Part shown: in pieces, positions 9,344-18,859 of the stretch
How the letters are laid out: every line of letters begins with the position of its first letter
Position numbering within the stretch: position 1 is the first letter of the stretch
NCBI GenBank assembly: GCA_965216365.1
Contig: CBDCFT010000013.1
Coordinates: 186,001 to 250,000 of the forward strand
Origin: CBDCFT01 sp965216365
Lineage (GTDB): Bacteria; Pseudomonadota; Gammaproteobacteria; Arenicellales; CBDCFT01
Length of the DNA: 64,000 nucleotides
Direction of reading: 5' to 3'
Position numbers and translations under genes: made by a program
The notes under the pieces: generated by a model
What the model saw: only the letters and a program-made list of their open reading frames with translations
Told to the model about the DNA's origin: nothing
The model's database searches: none

Positions 9344-10824
9344 GTGAAGAATTACTCATTAATGTGACACCGCAGGAAACCCGGGTCGGCGTGGTCGAGA
9401 ATGGCGTGCTGCAGGAATTGCATATTGAACGCACACGTAACCGTGGCATTGTCGGAAACATTTATAAAGGAAAGGTCGTACGCGTGTTGCCGGGTATGCA
9501 GGCTGCGTTTATTGATATCAATCTCGAACGCACGGCTTTTTTGCATGCAACCGACATAATGCCAACGGGTTTGCGCGAAGAGCGTAGCGAAAAAGAAACA
9601 ATGGAGCCACCACCTATCTCGGGACTGTTGCGCGAAGGTCAGGAAATCGTGGTGCAGGCGGTCAAGGATCCAATCAATTCAAAAGGCGCGCGTCTGACGA
9701 CACAAATTACCATTCCCGCGCGTAATCTGGTTTACCTGCCCAACTCCGATCATATCGGTGTGTCGCAAAAAATTCAGGACGAGCAGGAACGCGAACGACT
9801 CAAGGACTTCGTCGGTGAAGCCTTGCAAGACATGGATTATTCCGGTGGTTTTATAATTCGCACGGCGGCGGAATCCGCTACGCTGGAAGAAATCAAATCC
9901 GATGTCACTTTCCTGCTCAAATTGTGGGGCAAGATAAAAACGAAATCGGACAGCGCCAAACCCGGCGACTTGTTGCACGAGGACCTTGCCCTCGCCATGC
10001 GCACTATTCGGGATCTGGTACGGGTCAATTCAGAAAAAATCCGTATCGATTCGCGCGAAACTTTTGATAAAGCGAAAGCATTTGCCAACGAACTCATACC
10101 GGAAGTCGCGTCGCATATCGAACACTATCCCGGCGAACGGCCGATTTTTGATTTGTATTCGGTGGAAGATGAAATTCAACGTGCGTTGGAGAATCACGTG
10201 CTGTTAAAGTCAGGCGGTTATCTGGTCATCGATCAGACCGAAGCGATGACTACCGTCGATGTGAATACCGGGGCTTACGTTGGGCGGCGTAACCTGGAAG
10301 AAACCCTGTTTAAAACCAATCTCGAAGCGGCTCAGGCCATCGCCCGGCAACTGCGTTTGCGCAATATTGGCGGCATTATCATTATCGATTTTATCGATAT
10401 GGAAAACGCCGAGCATCGCCGTCTGGTTATGCGCGCGCTGGACAAAGCGCTGGCTAAAGACCGCACCAAGACGTTTATCTCTGACACCGACATGTCGAAT
10501 CTTGGTCTTGTAGAAATCACGCGCAAACGCACGCGGGAAAGTCTTGAACACATGCTGACTGAGCAATGCCGGGTGTGTGGCGGGCGCGGTGTGCAAAAAA
10601 CTGCGCAAACGGTGTGTTACGAAATCTTTCGTGAAATACTGCGTGAGGCGCGGCAGTTTGATGCCAGCGAATTTGTTGTCCTGGCCTCGCAAGTCGTGGT
10701 GGATTTATTACTCGAGGACGAATCCTCTAGCCTGGCCGATTTACAGGATTTCATCGGCAAGCCCATTCGCTTGCAGGTTGAAACCATGTATCACCAGGAA
10801 CTTTATGATGTGGTTTTGACCTAA
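9340..10824 (+). CDS. rng: Ribonuclease G
   Basis: This 494-residue endoribonuclease matures the 5' end of 16S rRNA and degrades mRNA. An S1-like RNA-binding domain lies near residues 35-100 (GKVVRVLPGMQAAFIDINLE). The catalytic RNase E/G domain includes IIIIDFIDME, with Mg-binding acidic residues. A zinc-link CxxCGGRG motif follows (CRVCGGRG). The length matches RNase G rather than RNase E, which has a long C-terminal extension. The start overlaps maf by 4 nt. Confidence 0.95.
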   Translation: MSEELLINVTPQETRVGVVENGVLQELHIERTRNRGIVGNIYKGKVVRVLPGMQAAFIDINLERTAFLHATDIMPTGLREERSEKETMEPPPISGLLREGQEIVVQAVKDPINSKGARLTTQITIPARNLVYLPNSDHIGVSQKIQDEQERERLKDFVGEALQDMDYSGGFIIRTAAESATLEEIKSDVTFLLKLWGKIKTKSDSAKPGDLLHEDLALAMRTIRDLVRVNSEKIRIDSRETFDKAKAFANELIPEVASHIEHYPGERPIFDLYSVEDEIQRALENHVLLKSGGYLVIDQTEAMTTVDVNTGAYVGRRNLEETLFKTNLEAAQAIARQLRLRNIGGIIIIDFIDMENAEHRRLVMRALDKALAKDRTKTFISDTDMSNLGLVEITRKRTRESLEHMLTEQCRVCGGRGVQKTAQTVCYEIFREILREARQFDASEFVVLASQVVVDLLLEDESSSLADLQDFIGKPIRLQVETMYHQELYDVVLT

Positions 10825-10913
10825 TCGCCATAGCTTTTTTCGCCTAGATCATTGATTTCTTATTCGAGTAAATATATATTATATATATATCAACATTAAG
10901 AGAAATTCAATTT

Positions 10914-11195
10914 ATGGCGACAAAACAACTCACCCAGGTGTATCTGGATGCTGATCAAAAACACGCGCTGCAAGAACGCGCAAAAACCAAGGGCACAAAA
11001 GTGGCGGAAGAAATCCGTAATGCCGTGGATGCGTATCTTTCTGGTATTACTCCGCAAGAACTGGAGTTACTGGATGCGGCGAGTCGCCAAGCAGAGCAGG
11101 AAATCAAGGCCATGCAGGATTTACTGGATGCCTCTACCAAACGCCTCGACTCTATTTTTGATGAAGCCGCGAAATTGAAACGAGCAGCATCATGA
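10914..11195 (+). CDS. Ribbon-helix-helix-like protein with coiled coil
   Basis: The first 45 of 93 residues look like a ribbon-helix-helix DNA-binding unit (LTQVYLDADQKHALQERAK then a second helix AEEIRNAVDAYL). The rest is predicted coiled coil (QAEQEIKAMQDLLDAS). It overlaps the next small gene by 4 nt. A run of alternating TA at about 10,870-10,888 precedes it and may be part of its promoter. A CopG-type repressor or antitoxin is possible; neither partner matches a toxin I recognise. Confidence 0.6.
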   Translation: MATKQLTQVYLDADQKHALQERAKTKGTKVAEEIRNAVDAYLSGITPQELELLDAASRQAEQEIKAMQDLLDASTKRLDSIFDEAAKLKRAAS

Positions 11196-11377
11196 GTGCG
11201 ATAACGAAGGTTTTGGAACGGCTATCCGGTATCGCCATTGTGCGTGAGCGATTGCATGACACCACCCAACGAATTGACAAGTTAGCCGAATGGGTGCTCG
11301 ATCACGAGAAAAGATTAATTGCTATGGAGATGACACAACCTAAACTGCCAGCACCGAAGACGCGAAAGAAGAAATAA
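11192..11377 (+). CDS. Small coiled-coil protein, partner of the RHH gene
   Basis: This 61-residue protein overlaps the upstream RHH gene by 4 nt, so the two are almost certainly translated together. It is predicted helical (VLERLSGIAIVRERLHDTTQR) and ends in a basic tail (TRKKK). I recognise no toxin fold. The pair occupies the site between rng and the nitrilase gene where yhdP commonly lies. Function unknown. Confidence 0.55.
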   Translation: MSAITKVLERLSGIAIVRERLHDTTQRIDKLAEWVLDHEKRLIAMEMTQPKLPAPKTRKKK

Positions 11378-11461
11378 TGTTGTGATCCGAGTAAGTTCGT
11401 TCCACTCGTTTAACCTCTAAATAAAACCGACCTGGGCATCATCCCAGTTTAAACACGCGAC

Positions 11462-12304
11462 ATGGCCAAGCTCGTTGTTATTCAAATGAATTCCGCGCCG
11501 TCCGTGGAAGAAAACCTGTTGACTGCAAAAAAATTATTGCAAGAAGCGGCACAAGCGGGTGCGGCACTCGCAGTGTTACCGGAAAACTTTTGTCTCATGC
11601 CGGTGAATGATGCCGATCGTTTAGCCGCAGCGGAAGATGATGAGGGCGGAGCAATTCAGGAGTTTTTGTCCAATACCGCACGCGAACAAGGCATTTTTGT
11701 CATTGGCGGCACGATTCCTATTCGATCAACTGTCAAAGACAAAGTCCGCAGCGCGTGTCTTGTGTACAACAGCGACGGTGAGCGTATCGCTCGTTACGAC
11801 AAAATTCATTTATTCGATGTTGAATTAAAAAATGGCGAGTCCTATCGTGAATCAGATAATTTTGATGCGGGCCATGATTTAAAAGTCGTCAACACACCGG
11901 TCGGGCGGGTAGGACTCAGCATCTGTTATGATGTGCGTTTTCCGGAGATGTACCGGCGTCTACTCGACATGGGCGCGGAGGTATTTGTTATTCCATCGGC
12001 TTTTACGGCAAACACCGGGCGAGCGCATTGGGAACTACTATTGCGTGGTCGCGCGGTGGAGAACCTAGCCTTTGTCGCGGCACCCGCCCAGGTCGGTGAG
12101 CATGCTAACGGCCGCAGCACCTATGGCGACAGTATGATTATCGATCCCTGGGGCAACATACTAGCGCGCCGGACAAAAGCCGATGCAGGAGTGGTTGTTG
12201 CTGATATTGATTTGACTCAAATGCAGCAAACACGGGAACGATTTCCGGTGTTATCCCATCGTCGTTTTGGAACAGATGGGAAACAAGAGATGACTAGAGA
12301 TTGA
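11462..12304 (+). CDS. Nitrilase-superfamily amidohydrolase (Nit1 type)
   Basis: This 280-residue carbon-nitrogen hydrolase has the Glu-Lys-Cys triad: Glu41 (LPENF), Lys114 (YDKIHLFD) and Cys155 (SICYDVRFPE). The closest characterised function is deaminated-glutathione amidase (Nit1/YafV class), a metabolite-repair enzyme. The position upstream of tldD matches the conserved order in Gammaproteobacteria. A precise substrate cannot be assigned from sequence alone. Confidence 0.88.
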   Translation: MAKLVVIQMNSAPSVEENLLTAKKLLQEAAQAGAALAVLPENFCLMPVNDADRLAAAEDDEGGAIQEFLSNTAREQGIFVIGGTIPIRSTVKDKVRSACLVYNSDGERIARYDKIHLFDVELKNGESYRESDNFDAGHDLKVVNTPVGRVGLSICYDVRFPEMYRRLLDMGAEVFVIPSAFTANTGRAHWELLLRGRAVENLAFVAAPAQVGEHANGRSTYGDSMIIDPWGNILARRTKADAGVVVADIDLTQMQQTRERFPVLSHRRFGTDGKQEMTRD

Positions 12305-12332
12305 ATCAAGAACGCAAACGTAACAACTGACA

Positions 12333-13787
12333 ATGAATGAATTAATAGAAACCGCACGCGAGACATTGCTGGAACCGGCAGGACTCGGCGACGCGGAATT
12401 GGATCGGCTCATGGGACATATCATGACCGGTCAGGTGAACTATGCCGATTTGTATTTTCAGTACACGCGGCATGAGGCGTGGTCGCTGGAAGAGGGCAAA
12501 GTTAAATCCGGCAGTCACAGCATCGATCAAGGTGTAGGGATCCGTGCAGTGACTGGCGAAAAAAGCGGTCTAGCCTATTCCGACGAATTCCAATTACCCG
12601 CTTTGACCGATGCCGCCAAAGCCGCTCGTGCCATCGCGCGACACAGTGTGGATGAGAACAAAGGGCAGGCCATCGCCTGGAACCGCAGTGATTCGAAGCA
12701 GTTGTACGCACCGCTCGATCCGCTGGCGACATTATCCGAACAAGATAAAATCGGTTTACTCGAACAAGTCGATGCCGAAGCGCGCAAACAGGACCCGCGG
12801 GTTAAAGAAGTGTTTGCGAGTCTGGCTGGCTCGCATGAAGTCGTATTGATCGCGCGCAGCGACGGTGTTATGGCTGCCGATGTGCGGCCGTTAGTGCGAT
12901 TGAATGTCAGTATCATCGCCGAACAAAACGGTCGCCGCGAACAAGGCTCCAGCGGTGGCGGCGGGCGAGTTGCTTATCAATACTTTGCCGATGAAGAACG
13001 CGCTCTCGAACACGCGCGAGAAGCCGTGCGCCAGGCTCTGGTGAATCTCGAAGCGATTGATTCACCTGCCGGCACGATGACCGTCGTGCTGGGTCCAGGC
13101 TGGCCGGGAATCCTGTTACACGAAGCTATCGGGCATGGTCTCGAAGGCGATTTCAATCGTAAAGGCACGTCGGCATTTGCCGGGCGCATTGGCGAGAAAG
13201 TCGCCTCCGATCAATGTACCGTAGTTGACGATGGCACTATTGTCGACCGGCGTGGTTCCTTGACTGTCGACGATGAAGGTACGCCAACACAGAACACGGT
13301 GCTTATCGAAAACGGAATCCTCAAAGGCTACATGCAGGACACCATGAATGCGCGTTTGATGGATACCGCACCGACCGGTAACGGCCGGCGCGAATCCTTT
13401 GCGCATCTGCCCATGCCGCGCATGACCAACACTTACATGTTAAACGGCGAACATGATCCGGACGAAATATTGCAGTCTGTCGATAAAGGTTTATATGCGG
13501 TTAATTTTGGTGGCGGACAAGTCGATATCACCTCGGGTAAATTCGTTTTCTCCGCTAGCGAAGCGTATTTGATTGAGAACGGCAAGGTTACGCAACCGGT
13601 CAAGGGCGCCACGCTCATCGGTAACGGTCCTGACGTGTTAACCCGCGTCGCGATGGTGGGTAACGATCTGAAACTCGACAGCGGCGTGGGTACCTGCGGT
13701 AAGGAAGGTCAGAGTGTCCCGGTCGGGGTTGGCCAGCCGACGATGCGCATAGACGGACTCACAGTCGGCGGTGTCGAAGTCACTTAA
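12333..13787 (+). CDS. tldD: Metalloprotease TldD
   Basis: This 484-residue protein is the catalytic half of the TldD/TldE zinc protease, which trims unfolded peptides and matures some modified peptides. The HExxxH zinc motif is HEAIGH at residues 263-268. The conserved GNGRRESFAHLPMPRMTN stretch is also present. pmbA follows after only 2 nt. yjgA, often found between the two genes, is absent here. Confidence 0.95.
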   Translation: MNELIETARETLLEPAGLGDAELDRLMGHIMTGQVNYADLYFQYTRHEAWSLEEGKVKSGSHSIDQGVGIRAVTGEKSGLAYSDEFQLPALTDAAKAARAIARHSVDENKGQAIAWNRSDSKQLYAPLDPLATLSEQDKIGLLEQVDAEARKQDPRVKEVFASLAGSHEVVLIARSDGVMAADVRPLVRLNVSIIAEQNGRREQGSSGGGGRVAYQYFADEERALEHAREAVRQALVNLEAIDSPAGTMTVVLGPGWPGILLHEAIGHGLEGDFNRKGTSAFAGRIGEKVASDQCTVVDDGTIVDRRGSLTVDDEGTPTQNTVLIENGILKGYMQDTMNARLMDTAPTGNGRRESFAHLPMPRMTNTYMLNGEHDPDEILQSVDKGLYAVNFGGGQVDITSGKFVFSASEAYLIENGKVTQPVKGATLIGNGPDVLTRVAMVGNDLKLDSGVGTCGKEGQSVPVGVGQPTMRIDGLTVGGVEVT

Positions 13788-13789
13788 AA

Positions 13790-15148
13790 ATGAACAGTCA
13801 TTCGAATTCTGCGATGGCTAATGTAAAGCAAAGCCATCAACCTTTAGCGGACATTGCGCAAATGGTGATCGACGAGGCAAAACATCAGGGTGCGAGTGCC
13901 AGCGAGTCCACTATCAGTCGCGCGCAAGGGTTGTCTATAACAGTGCGCATGGGCGAAGTTGAAACCGTCGAACGTCATCGCGACAAAAGTCTCGTGGTGA
14001 GTGTTTATTTCGGTTATCGCACGGGTTCGGCCAGCACATCGGACTTTGATCATGCTGCTATCAAGGACACCGTGCGCGCCGCATGCAGTATTGCCAAGTA
14101 CACCGCGGAAGACGAGTGCAACGGCCTGGCTGACGCCGACCGATTGGCGACGGAATTTCCCGATCTTGATTTATATCATCCCTGGGCGCTGGACGTTGAC
14201 CAGGCCATCGAACGGGCGAGCGAATGCGAAGCCACCGCACGTGATGCTGACTCCCGCATAACCAACTCCGAAGGCGCGAGTGTGTCCACACAAGAAAGCC
14301 TTGAAGTGTATGCCAACTCAAATGGCTTCATGGGTAGTATGGAGGCGACGCGTCACGGCAGTAGTTGCGCCGTTGTCGGCGAAACAAAAGAGGGTATGCA
14401 ACGCGATTATTGGTATACCTCATCACGTGATGTTGCTGATCTCGAAAGCGCAAAAGCTGTGGGTGAGAAAGCGGCTGAACGCACGCTGCGCCGGCTCGAT
14501 GCCCGGCAACTAAAGACCTGTCAGGCGCCGGTCATTTACGAAGCTCCTATCGCCAGCAGTATCTTGTCGCATTGTGTCAGCGCGATTCGCGGCAGCAGTC
14601 TGTATCGAAACGCCTCGTTTTTGCTAGATCATTTAGGCAAGCAGATTTTCCCCTACTGGGGGCACATCCACGAACAACCTTTGTTGCCCAAGGCCATGGG
14701 CAGCAGCGCCTACGACAACGAAGGCGTCGCCACCCAGACGCGAGACATTGTCAAAGACGGTATTTTGCAAGGCTACGTGCTGGATTCCTATTCGGCGCGC
14801 AAACTCGATATGCAAACTACGGGCAATGCTGGCGGCGTGCATAATCTGACCATCGATCCGGGCAACAAGGGTTTGCCGGAGCTATGCAAAGCAATGGACA
14901 AAGGCCTATTGGTGAGCGAACTGATCGGTTTTGGCGTCAACAACCTGACCGGCGACTACTCCCGCGGCGCAGCGGGTTTTTGGGTTGAAAACGGGGAAAT
15001 CCAGTATCCCGTGGAGGAAATCACCATCGCCGGCAACCTCAAGGATATGTTTATGAATATTGCCGAAGTGGGCGCGGATGTAGACACTCGAGGTAACGTA
15101 CGCACGGGCTCCATATTGATCGAAAATTTAACTATCGCAGGGGAATAG
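13790..15148 (+). CDS. pmbA: Metalloprotease subunit TldE/PmbA
   Basis: This 452-residue protein is the non-catalytic partner of TldD; it lacks the HExxxH motif. Family features include VSVYFGYRTGSASTSD and a C-terminal VENGEIQYPVEEITIAGNL region. The ATG at 13,790 gives an extended N-terminus; ATG 13,814 is an alternative. The two genes lie 2 nt apart, which fits production of a heterodimer. A strong terminator follows 43 nt after the stop. Confidence 0.94.
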   Translation: MNSHSNSAMANVKQSHQPLADIAQMVIDEAKHQGASASESTISRAQGLSITVRMGEVETVERHRDKSLVVSVYFGYRTGSASTSDFDHAAIKDTVRAACSIAKYTAEDECNGLADADRLATEFPDLDLYHPWALDVDQAIERASECEATARDADSRITNSEGASVSTQESLEVYANSNGFMGSMEATRHGSSCAVVGETKEGMQRDYWYTSSRDVADLESAKAVGEKAAERTLRRLDARQLKTCQAPVIYEAPIASSILSHCVSAIRGSSLYRNASFLLDHLGKQIFPYWGHIHEQPLLPKAMGSSAYDNEGVATQTRDIVKDGILQGYVLDSYSARKLDMQTTGNAGGVHNLTIDPGNKGLPELCKAMDKGLLVSELIGFGVNNLTGDYSRGAAGFWVENGEIQYPVEEITIAGNLKDMFMNIAEVGADVDTRGNVRTGSILIENLTIAGE

Positions 15149-15191
15149 CGGACGGTAAACCGCTATAATAAAGCATTGATTTAGCACGAAT

Positions 15192-15223
15192 AAGCCCCCA
15201 CAAAGATGGGGGCTTCATTTTTT
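15192..15223 (+). terminator. Rho-independent terminator after pmbA
   Basis: A perfect 9-bp stem AAGCCCCCA / TGGGGGCTT encloses a CAAAGA loop and is followed by CATTTTTT. This is a strong intrinsic terminator for the maf-rng-nit-tldD-pmbA block, and it lies just upstream of the fmdB start. Confidence 0.88.
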
Positions 15224-15237
15224 AAGAGGTTTTACAT

Positions 15238-15615
15238 ATGCCAATTTACGAGTATCTGTGCGGGGCATGCGAGCACGAGCTTGAAGTGTTGCAAAAGATT
15301 TCCGAAGAGCCGCTGGTGTTTTGCCCGGAATGCGGCGAAAAAACACTCAAAAAGCAGATTTCCAAGGCCGCCTTCCGTTTGAAAGGAACCGGCTGGTACG
15401 AAACGGATTTTAAACACGGTGACAAGAAAAAATCGGCTGACAGCAAAAACTCCGGCAAAGATACCGGCAAGGACAGCAAGAGCGATGCCGGCCAGAGTAA
15501 ATCCGACAAGGGCAAACCTGCAGATTCCAGCGACAGCAAGTCTTCCGGTAGTAAGGATTCGTCCAGCAAATCGACCAGCGAGAGTAAATCCGGTTCCGCC
15601 AGCAGCGCGGCATAG
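15238..15615 (+). CDS. FmdB-type zinc-ribbon protein
   Basis: The N-terminal 40 residues form a FmdB-family zinc ribbon with Cys8, Cys11, Cys29 and Cys32 (CGAC and CPEC). From about residue 60 the protein becomes a low-complexity Ser/Lys/Asp/Gly tail (KDSKSDAGQSKSDKG). Such genes commonly precede aspS in Gammaproteobacteria. The role is unknown, although a regulatory role has been proposed. An AAGAGG ribosome site precedes the ATG. Confidence 0.85.
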   Translation: MPIYEYLCGACEHELEVLQKISEEPLVFCPECGEKTLKKQISKAAFRLKGTGWYETDFKHGDKKKSADSKNSGKDTGKDSKSDAGQSKSDKGKPADSSDSKSSGSKDSSSKSTSESKSGSASSAA

Positions 15616-15784
15616 TGCCCATAGCATAGAAACTGTCGCAAAATCCCGCAGGTCTATTTCGATAACTTATTGAGTACGGGGGTCAAGACTTAAGCTGGTA
15701 CACTGCGCGATTTGATATTTCACCCCGCCCGGCACTAACGCGCGGTTGAGGCGGGTAACTTTATTGCAGAAAATTTTGTCATTC

Positions 15785-17569
15785 ATGCGAACACATTATT
15801 GCGGCGCCGTTGATGAAACACTCATCGGCGAGACGGTAGAGATTTGCGGTTGGGTACATCATCACCGCGATCATGGCGGTGTTATTTTTATCGATTTGCG
15901 TGACCGTAAAGGTATCGCGCAAGTAGTGGCAGACCCCGAAGCGAAAGATGCGTTTGCGGTCGCCGAAGGCGTGCGCAACGAGTTTGTGCTGGCTGTGCGC
16001 GGCGTTGTGCGGCGCCGCCCCGAGGGTACTGAAAATAACGATCTGGCGACCGGCCAGATCGAAATCGCTGCGGACAGTATCGAAGTTCTGAACAAAGCCG
16101 ACCCATTGCCGTTTCAGTTGGATGACGCCGATGTTGGCGAGGCGGTACGGTTAAAACACCGTTATCTCGATTTGCGTGGCGAAGCTATGCAACACACCTT
16201 GCGTATGCGTCATCAAATTGTTCGCAACATTCGTGCGTACCTGGACGGCGAGGACTTCGTCGAAATGGAAACGCCGATTCTGACGCGTTCGACACCGGAA
16301 GGCGCGCGCGATTACCTGGTACCCAGCCGTACCCATGGTGGGCAATTTTTTGCCTTGCCGCAGTCGCCCCAATTGTTCAAACAATTGCTCATGGTGTCGG
16401 GTTTCGAGCGTTACTACCAAATCGCCCGTTGTTTTCGCGACGAAGACTTGCGCGCTGACCGTCAGCCGGAATTTACCCAGCTCGACGTCGAGATGTCGTT
16501 CGTCGATGAACGCGTTGTGATGCGACTGATGGAAGCCATGATTCGCGTTTTGTTCAAACAAGTTTTAGATGTGGAATTACCCGACCCCATGCCGCAAATG
16601 ACTTATGCTGACGCGGTGTCACGTTTTGGCACGGACCGGCCGGACTTGCGCAATCCGCTGGAACTGACCGAAGTCACCGACCTCATGCCTGACGTGGAGT
16701 TTAAGGTGTTTTCGGCACCGGCAAAACAAGCGGATGGCCGGGTGGCGGCCCTGCGCGTGCCGGGTGGTGGCGAGTTAACTCGTCAACAGATCGATCAATA
16801 CACCGAGTTCGTCAAGCTTTTTGGCGCCAAGGGTTTAGCGTATATCAAGGTGAATGATATCGGCAAAGGACTTGAAGGACTGCAATCGCCGATTGTTAAG
16901 TTTTTACCCGCCGAAGTCGCGCAAGCGATACTCCAGCGCACCGACGCAGCCAGCGGCGATCTGATTTTCTTCGGCGCAGACACGGCCAGTGTGGTGAACC
17001 AGTGTTTGAGCGAGTTGCGTGATCGTATCGGTGCGGATATGAATCTGTTGGAAGCCGGTTGGCGCCCGCTGTGGGTGATCGACTTTCCGTTGGTCGAATA
17101 CGACAAAGAGGCGAATCGCTGGCAGGCATTGCATCATCCGTTTACGGCGCCGAAACCCGAGCATGTCGATTTGTTGGAATCCGATCCCGGTGCGGTGTTA
17201 TCGCGTGCTTACGACATGGTATTAAACGGTTCCGAAATCGGCGGCGGCTCAATTCGTATTCACAATACCGATATTCAACAACGTGTTTTGAACATGCTGG
17301 GTATTGATGATGACGAGGCCAACGCCAAGTTTGGATTCCTGCTGGACGCGTTAAAATACGGTGCGCCCCCGCACGGTGGTATCGCATTCGGCATCGACCG
17401 GCTTTGCGCCATGATGAGTGGCGCGGAATCCATTCGCGATGTCATTGCGTTCCCGAAAACACAGAAGGCGTCGTGCCTGCTTACCGAAGCGCCTAACAAT
17501 GTCAGCGAAACCCAGTTACGCGACCTGGGGTTGCGCCTGCGTAAACCTCCGGCGACCACAGCAGAATAA
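15785..17569 (+). CDS. aspS: Aspartyl-tRNA synthetase (probably non-discriminating)
   Basis: This 594-residue class II synthetase has all bacterial AspRS landmarks: MRTHYCG start, FRDEDLRADRQPEFTQ, the GAD insertion domain, and IAFGIDRL (motif 3). I chose ATG 15,785 because it reproduces the family N-terminus; the longer TTG frame does not. His30 and Gly81 occupy positions held by Leu30 and Lys81 in E. coli. His/Gly at these sites marks non-discriminating AspRS in Pseudomonas, which also charges tRNA-Asn. That predicts GatCAB elsewhere in the genome. Confidence 0.95.
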   Translation: MRTHYCGAVDETLIGETVEICGWVHHHRDHGGVIFIDLRDRKGIAQVVADPEAKDAFAVAEGVRNEFVLAVRGVVRRRPEGTENNDLATGQIEIAADSIEVLNKADPLPFQLDDADVGEAVRLKHRYLDLRGEAMQHTLRMRHQIVRNIRAYLDGEDFVEMETPILTRSTPEGARDYLVPSRTHGGQFFALPQSPQLFKQLLMVSGFERYYQIARCFRDEDLRADRQPEFTQLDVEMSFVDERVVMRLMEAMIRVLFKQVLDVELPDPMPQMTYADAVSRFGTDRPDLRNPLELTEVTDLMPDVEFKVFSAPAKQADGRVAALRVPGGGELTRQQIDQYTEFVKLFGAKGLAYIKVNDIGKGLEGLQSPIVKFLPAEVAQAILQRTDAASGDLIFFGADTASVVNQCLSELRDRIGADMNLLEAGWRPLWVIDFPLVEYDKEANRWQALHHPFTAPKPEHVDLLESDPGAVLSRAYDMVLNGSEIGGGSIRIHNTDIQQRVLNMLGIDDDEANAKFGFLLDALKYGAPPHGGIAFGIDRLCAMMSGAESIRDVIAFPKTQKASCLLTEAPNNVSETQLRDLGLRLRKPPATTAE

Positions 17570-18070
17570 TTGAGCGCGTCACTGCGTTTATACAAACGAC
17601 CACAATCAGTCCTGATTGTGGTGCACACCACTGAGGGTCAGTTTTTGTTATTGGAGCGCACTGGCGTGGTGTTCTGGCAATCGGTTACCGGCAGTTTGCG
17701 TTGGCCCGACGAGACTCCTGCCCAGGCCGCTGAGCGTGAACTGGTCGAGGAGACCGGCATCACCGATATGACTGGCTTGCGTGATTGGAAAAAGACTTTC
17801 GAATTTTCCATATTGCCGGAATACCGGGTGCGTTATGCGCCGGGTGTCGAGATCAATACCGAACATTTATTTTCTCTTGAACTATCTCAAACGATTAACA
17901 TCACAATTAATTCAAACGAACATTCGCGCTATATCTGGTTACCAGCAGATAAGGCGAAGGAGAAAGTCTGGTCATGGTCAAATCGTGACGCGATTGACAT
18001 AATTATTGCATCCGGGGAGCTTGGGCCTGAACTCAGTACAATGTTAAAATCCGTCAAACCCACTGTGTAA
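17570..18070 (+). CDS. nudB: Dihydroneopterin triphosphate pyrophosphatase
   Basis: This 166-residue Nudix hydrolase removes pyrophosphate from dihydroneopterin triphosphate in folate synthesis. The Nudix box is DETPAQAAERELVEETGI. The FWQSVTGSLRW and RYAPGVEINTEHLF stretches match NudB. The start is a TTG immediately after the aspS stop. It lies between aspS and yebC, as in Pseudomonas. Confidence 0.9.
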   Translation: MSASLRLYKRPQSVLIVVHTTEGQFLLLERTGVVFWQSVTGSLRWPDETPAQAAERELVEETGITDMTGLRDWKKTFEFSILPEYRVRYAPGVEINTEHLFSLELSQTINITINSNEHSRYIWLPADKAKEKVWSWSNRDAIDIIIASGELGPELSTMLKSVKPTV

Positions 18071-18109
18071 TTTGTCTTTTTGATTAACAACTTAGTCAGT
18101 TTTTCCCTC

Positions 18110-18853
18110 ATGGCCGGTCATAGTAAGTGGGCCAACATCCGCTTCCGCAAGGCGGCGCAGGATGCCAAACGGGGCAAATTATTCACTAAACTGATTCGCG
18201 AGATCACCGTCGCCGCACGTACATCTGGAGGCGATCCTGACGCCAATCCACGCTTGCGTGCCGCTATCGACAAGGCTTTGGGCGCTAACATGGGGCGCGA
18301 CACTGTGGATCGGGCGATAAAACGCGGCACCGGCGAACTGGAAGGCGTCAGCTATGACGAAGTTCGCTACGAGGGTTATGCTTCCGGCGGTGCGGCGGTG
18401 CTAGTGGAGTGCGCGACGGATAATCGTAACCGCACCGTGAGCGAGGTGCGCCATGTGTTCAGTAAACACGGTGGTAATCTGGGTACGGACGGATCGGTTG
18501 TTTACCTGTTCAATAAAGTTGGGACGCTTATATTTCCCAGCGGTAGTGACGAGGAAAAAATCATGGAGGCCGCTATCGAAGCCGGCGCTGAAGACGTTGT
18601 CACCGATGACGATGGTTCTATTGAAGTGACGACGACCCCGGAGAATTTCGACTCGGTAAAAACCGAACTCATCGCGCAAGGATTGGAGCCTGAGATGGCA
18701 GAGGTTGCGCAGCGTCCTACGACGGAAGCGCCGGTAGAAGGCGAAGAAGCGGAAAAAGTGCTGCGCCTGCTCGATGCGTTGGAAGAACTCGATGATGTGC
18801 AGGATGTTTTTACAAATGCAAGTCTCCCGCCTGAACTGGCGCAGGCGAGTTAG
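18110..18853 (+). CDS. yebC: YebC/TACO1-family protein
   Basis: This 247-residue protein begins with the invariant MAGHSKWANIRFRK, which fixes the start at ATG 18,110; the frame could be extended by ten residues but that would be unusual. YebC-family proteins relieve ribosome stalling at polyproline and were also described as transcription regulators. The central LGTDGSVVYLFNKVG motif is present. It precedes ruvC, the usual arrangement. Confidence 0.94.
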   Translation: MAGHSKWANIRFRKAAQDAKRGKLFTKLIREITVAARTSGGDPDANPRLRAAIDKALGANMGRDTVDRAIKRGTGELEGVSYDEVRYEGYASGGAAVLVECATDNRNRTVSEVRHVFSKHGGNLGTDGSVVYLFNKVGTLIFPSGSDEEKIMEAAIEAGAEDVVTDDDGSIEVTTTPENFDSVKTELIAQGLEPEMAEVAQRPTTEAPVEGEEAEKVLRLLDALEELDDVQDVFTNASLPPELAQAS

Positions 18854-18859
18854 ACCGAC

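Noticed and set aside
10865..10890. TA-rich run as a replication origin or unwinding element
   Set aside because: It is short, has no DnaA boxes nearby and is explained by a promoter.
15246..15641. Long antisense frames over the fmdB gene
   Set aside because: They are produced by the biased composition of the Ser/Lys tail; the zinc ribbon on the plus strand is clear.
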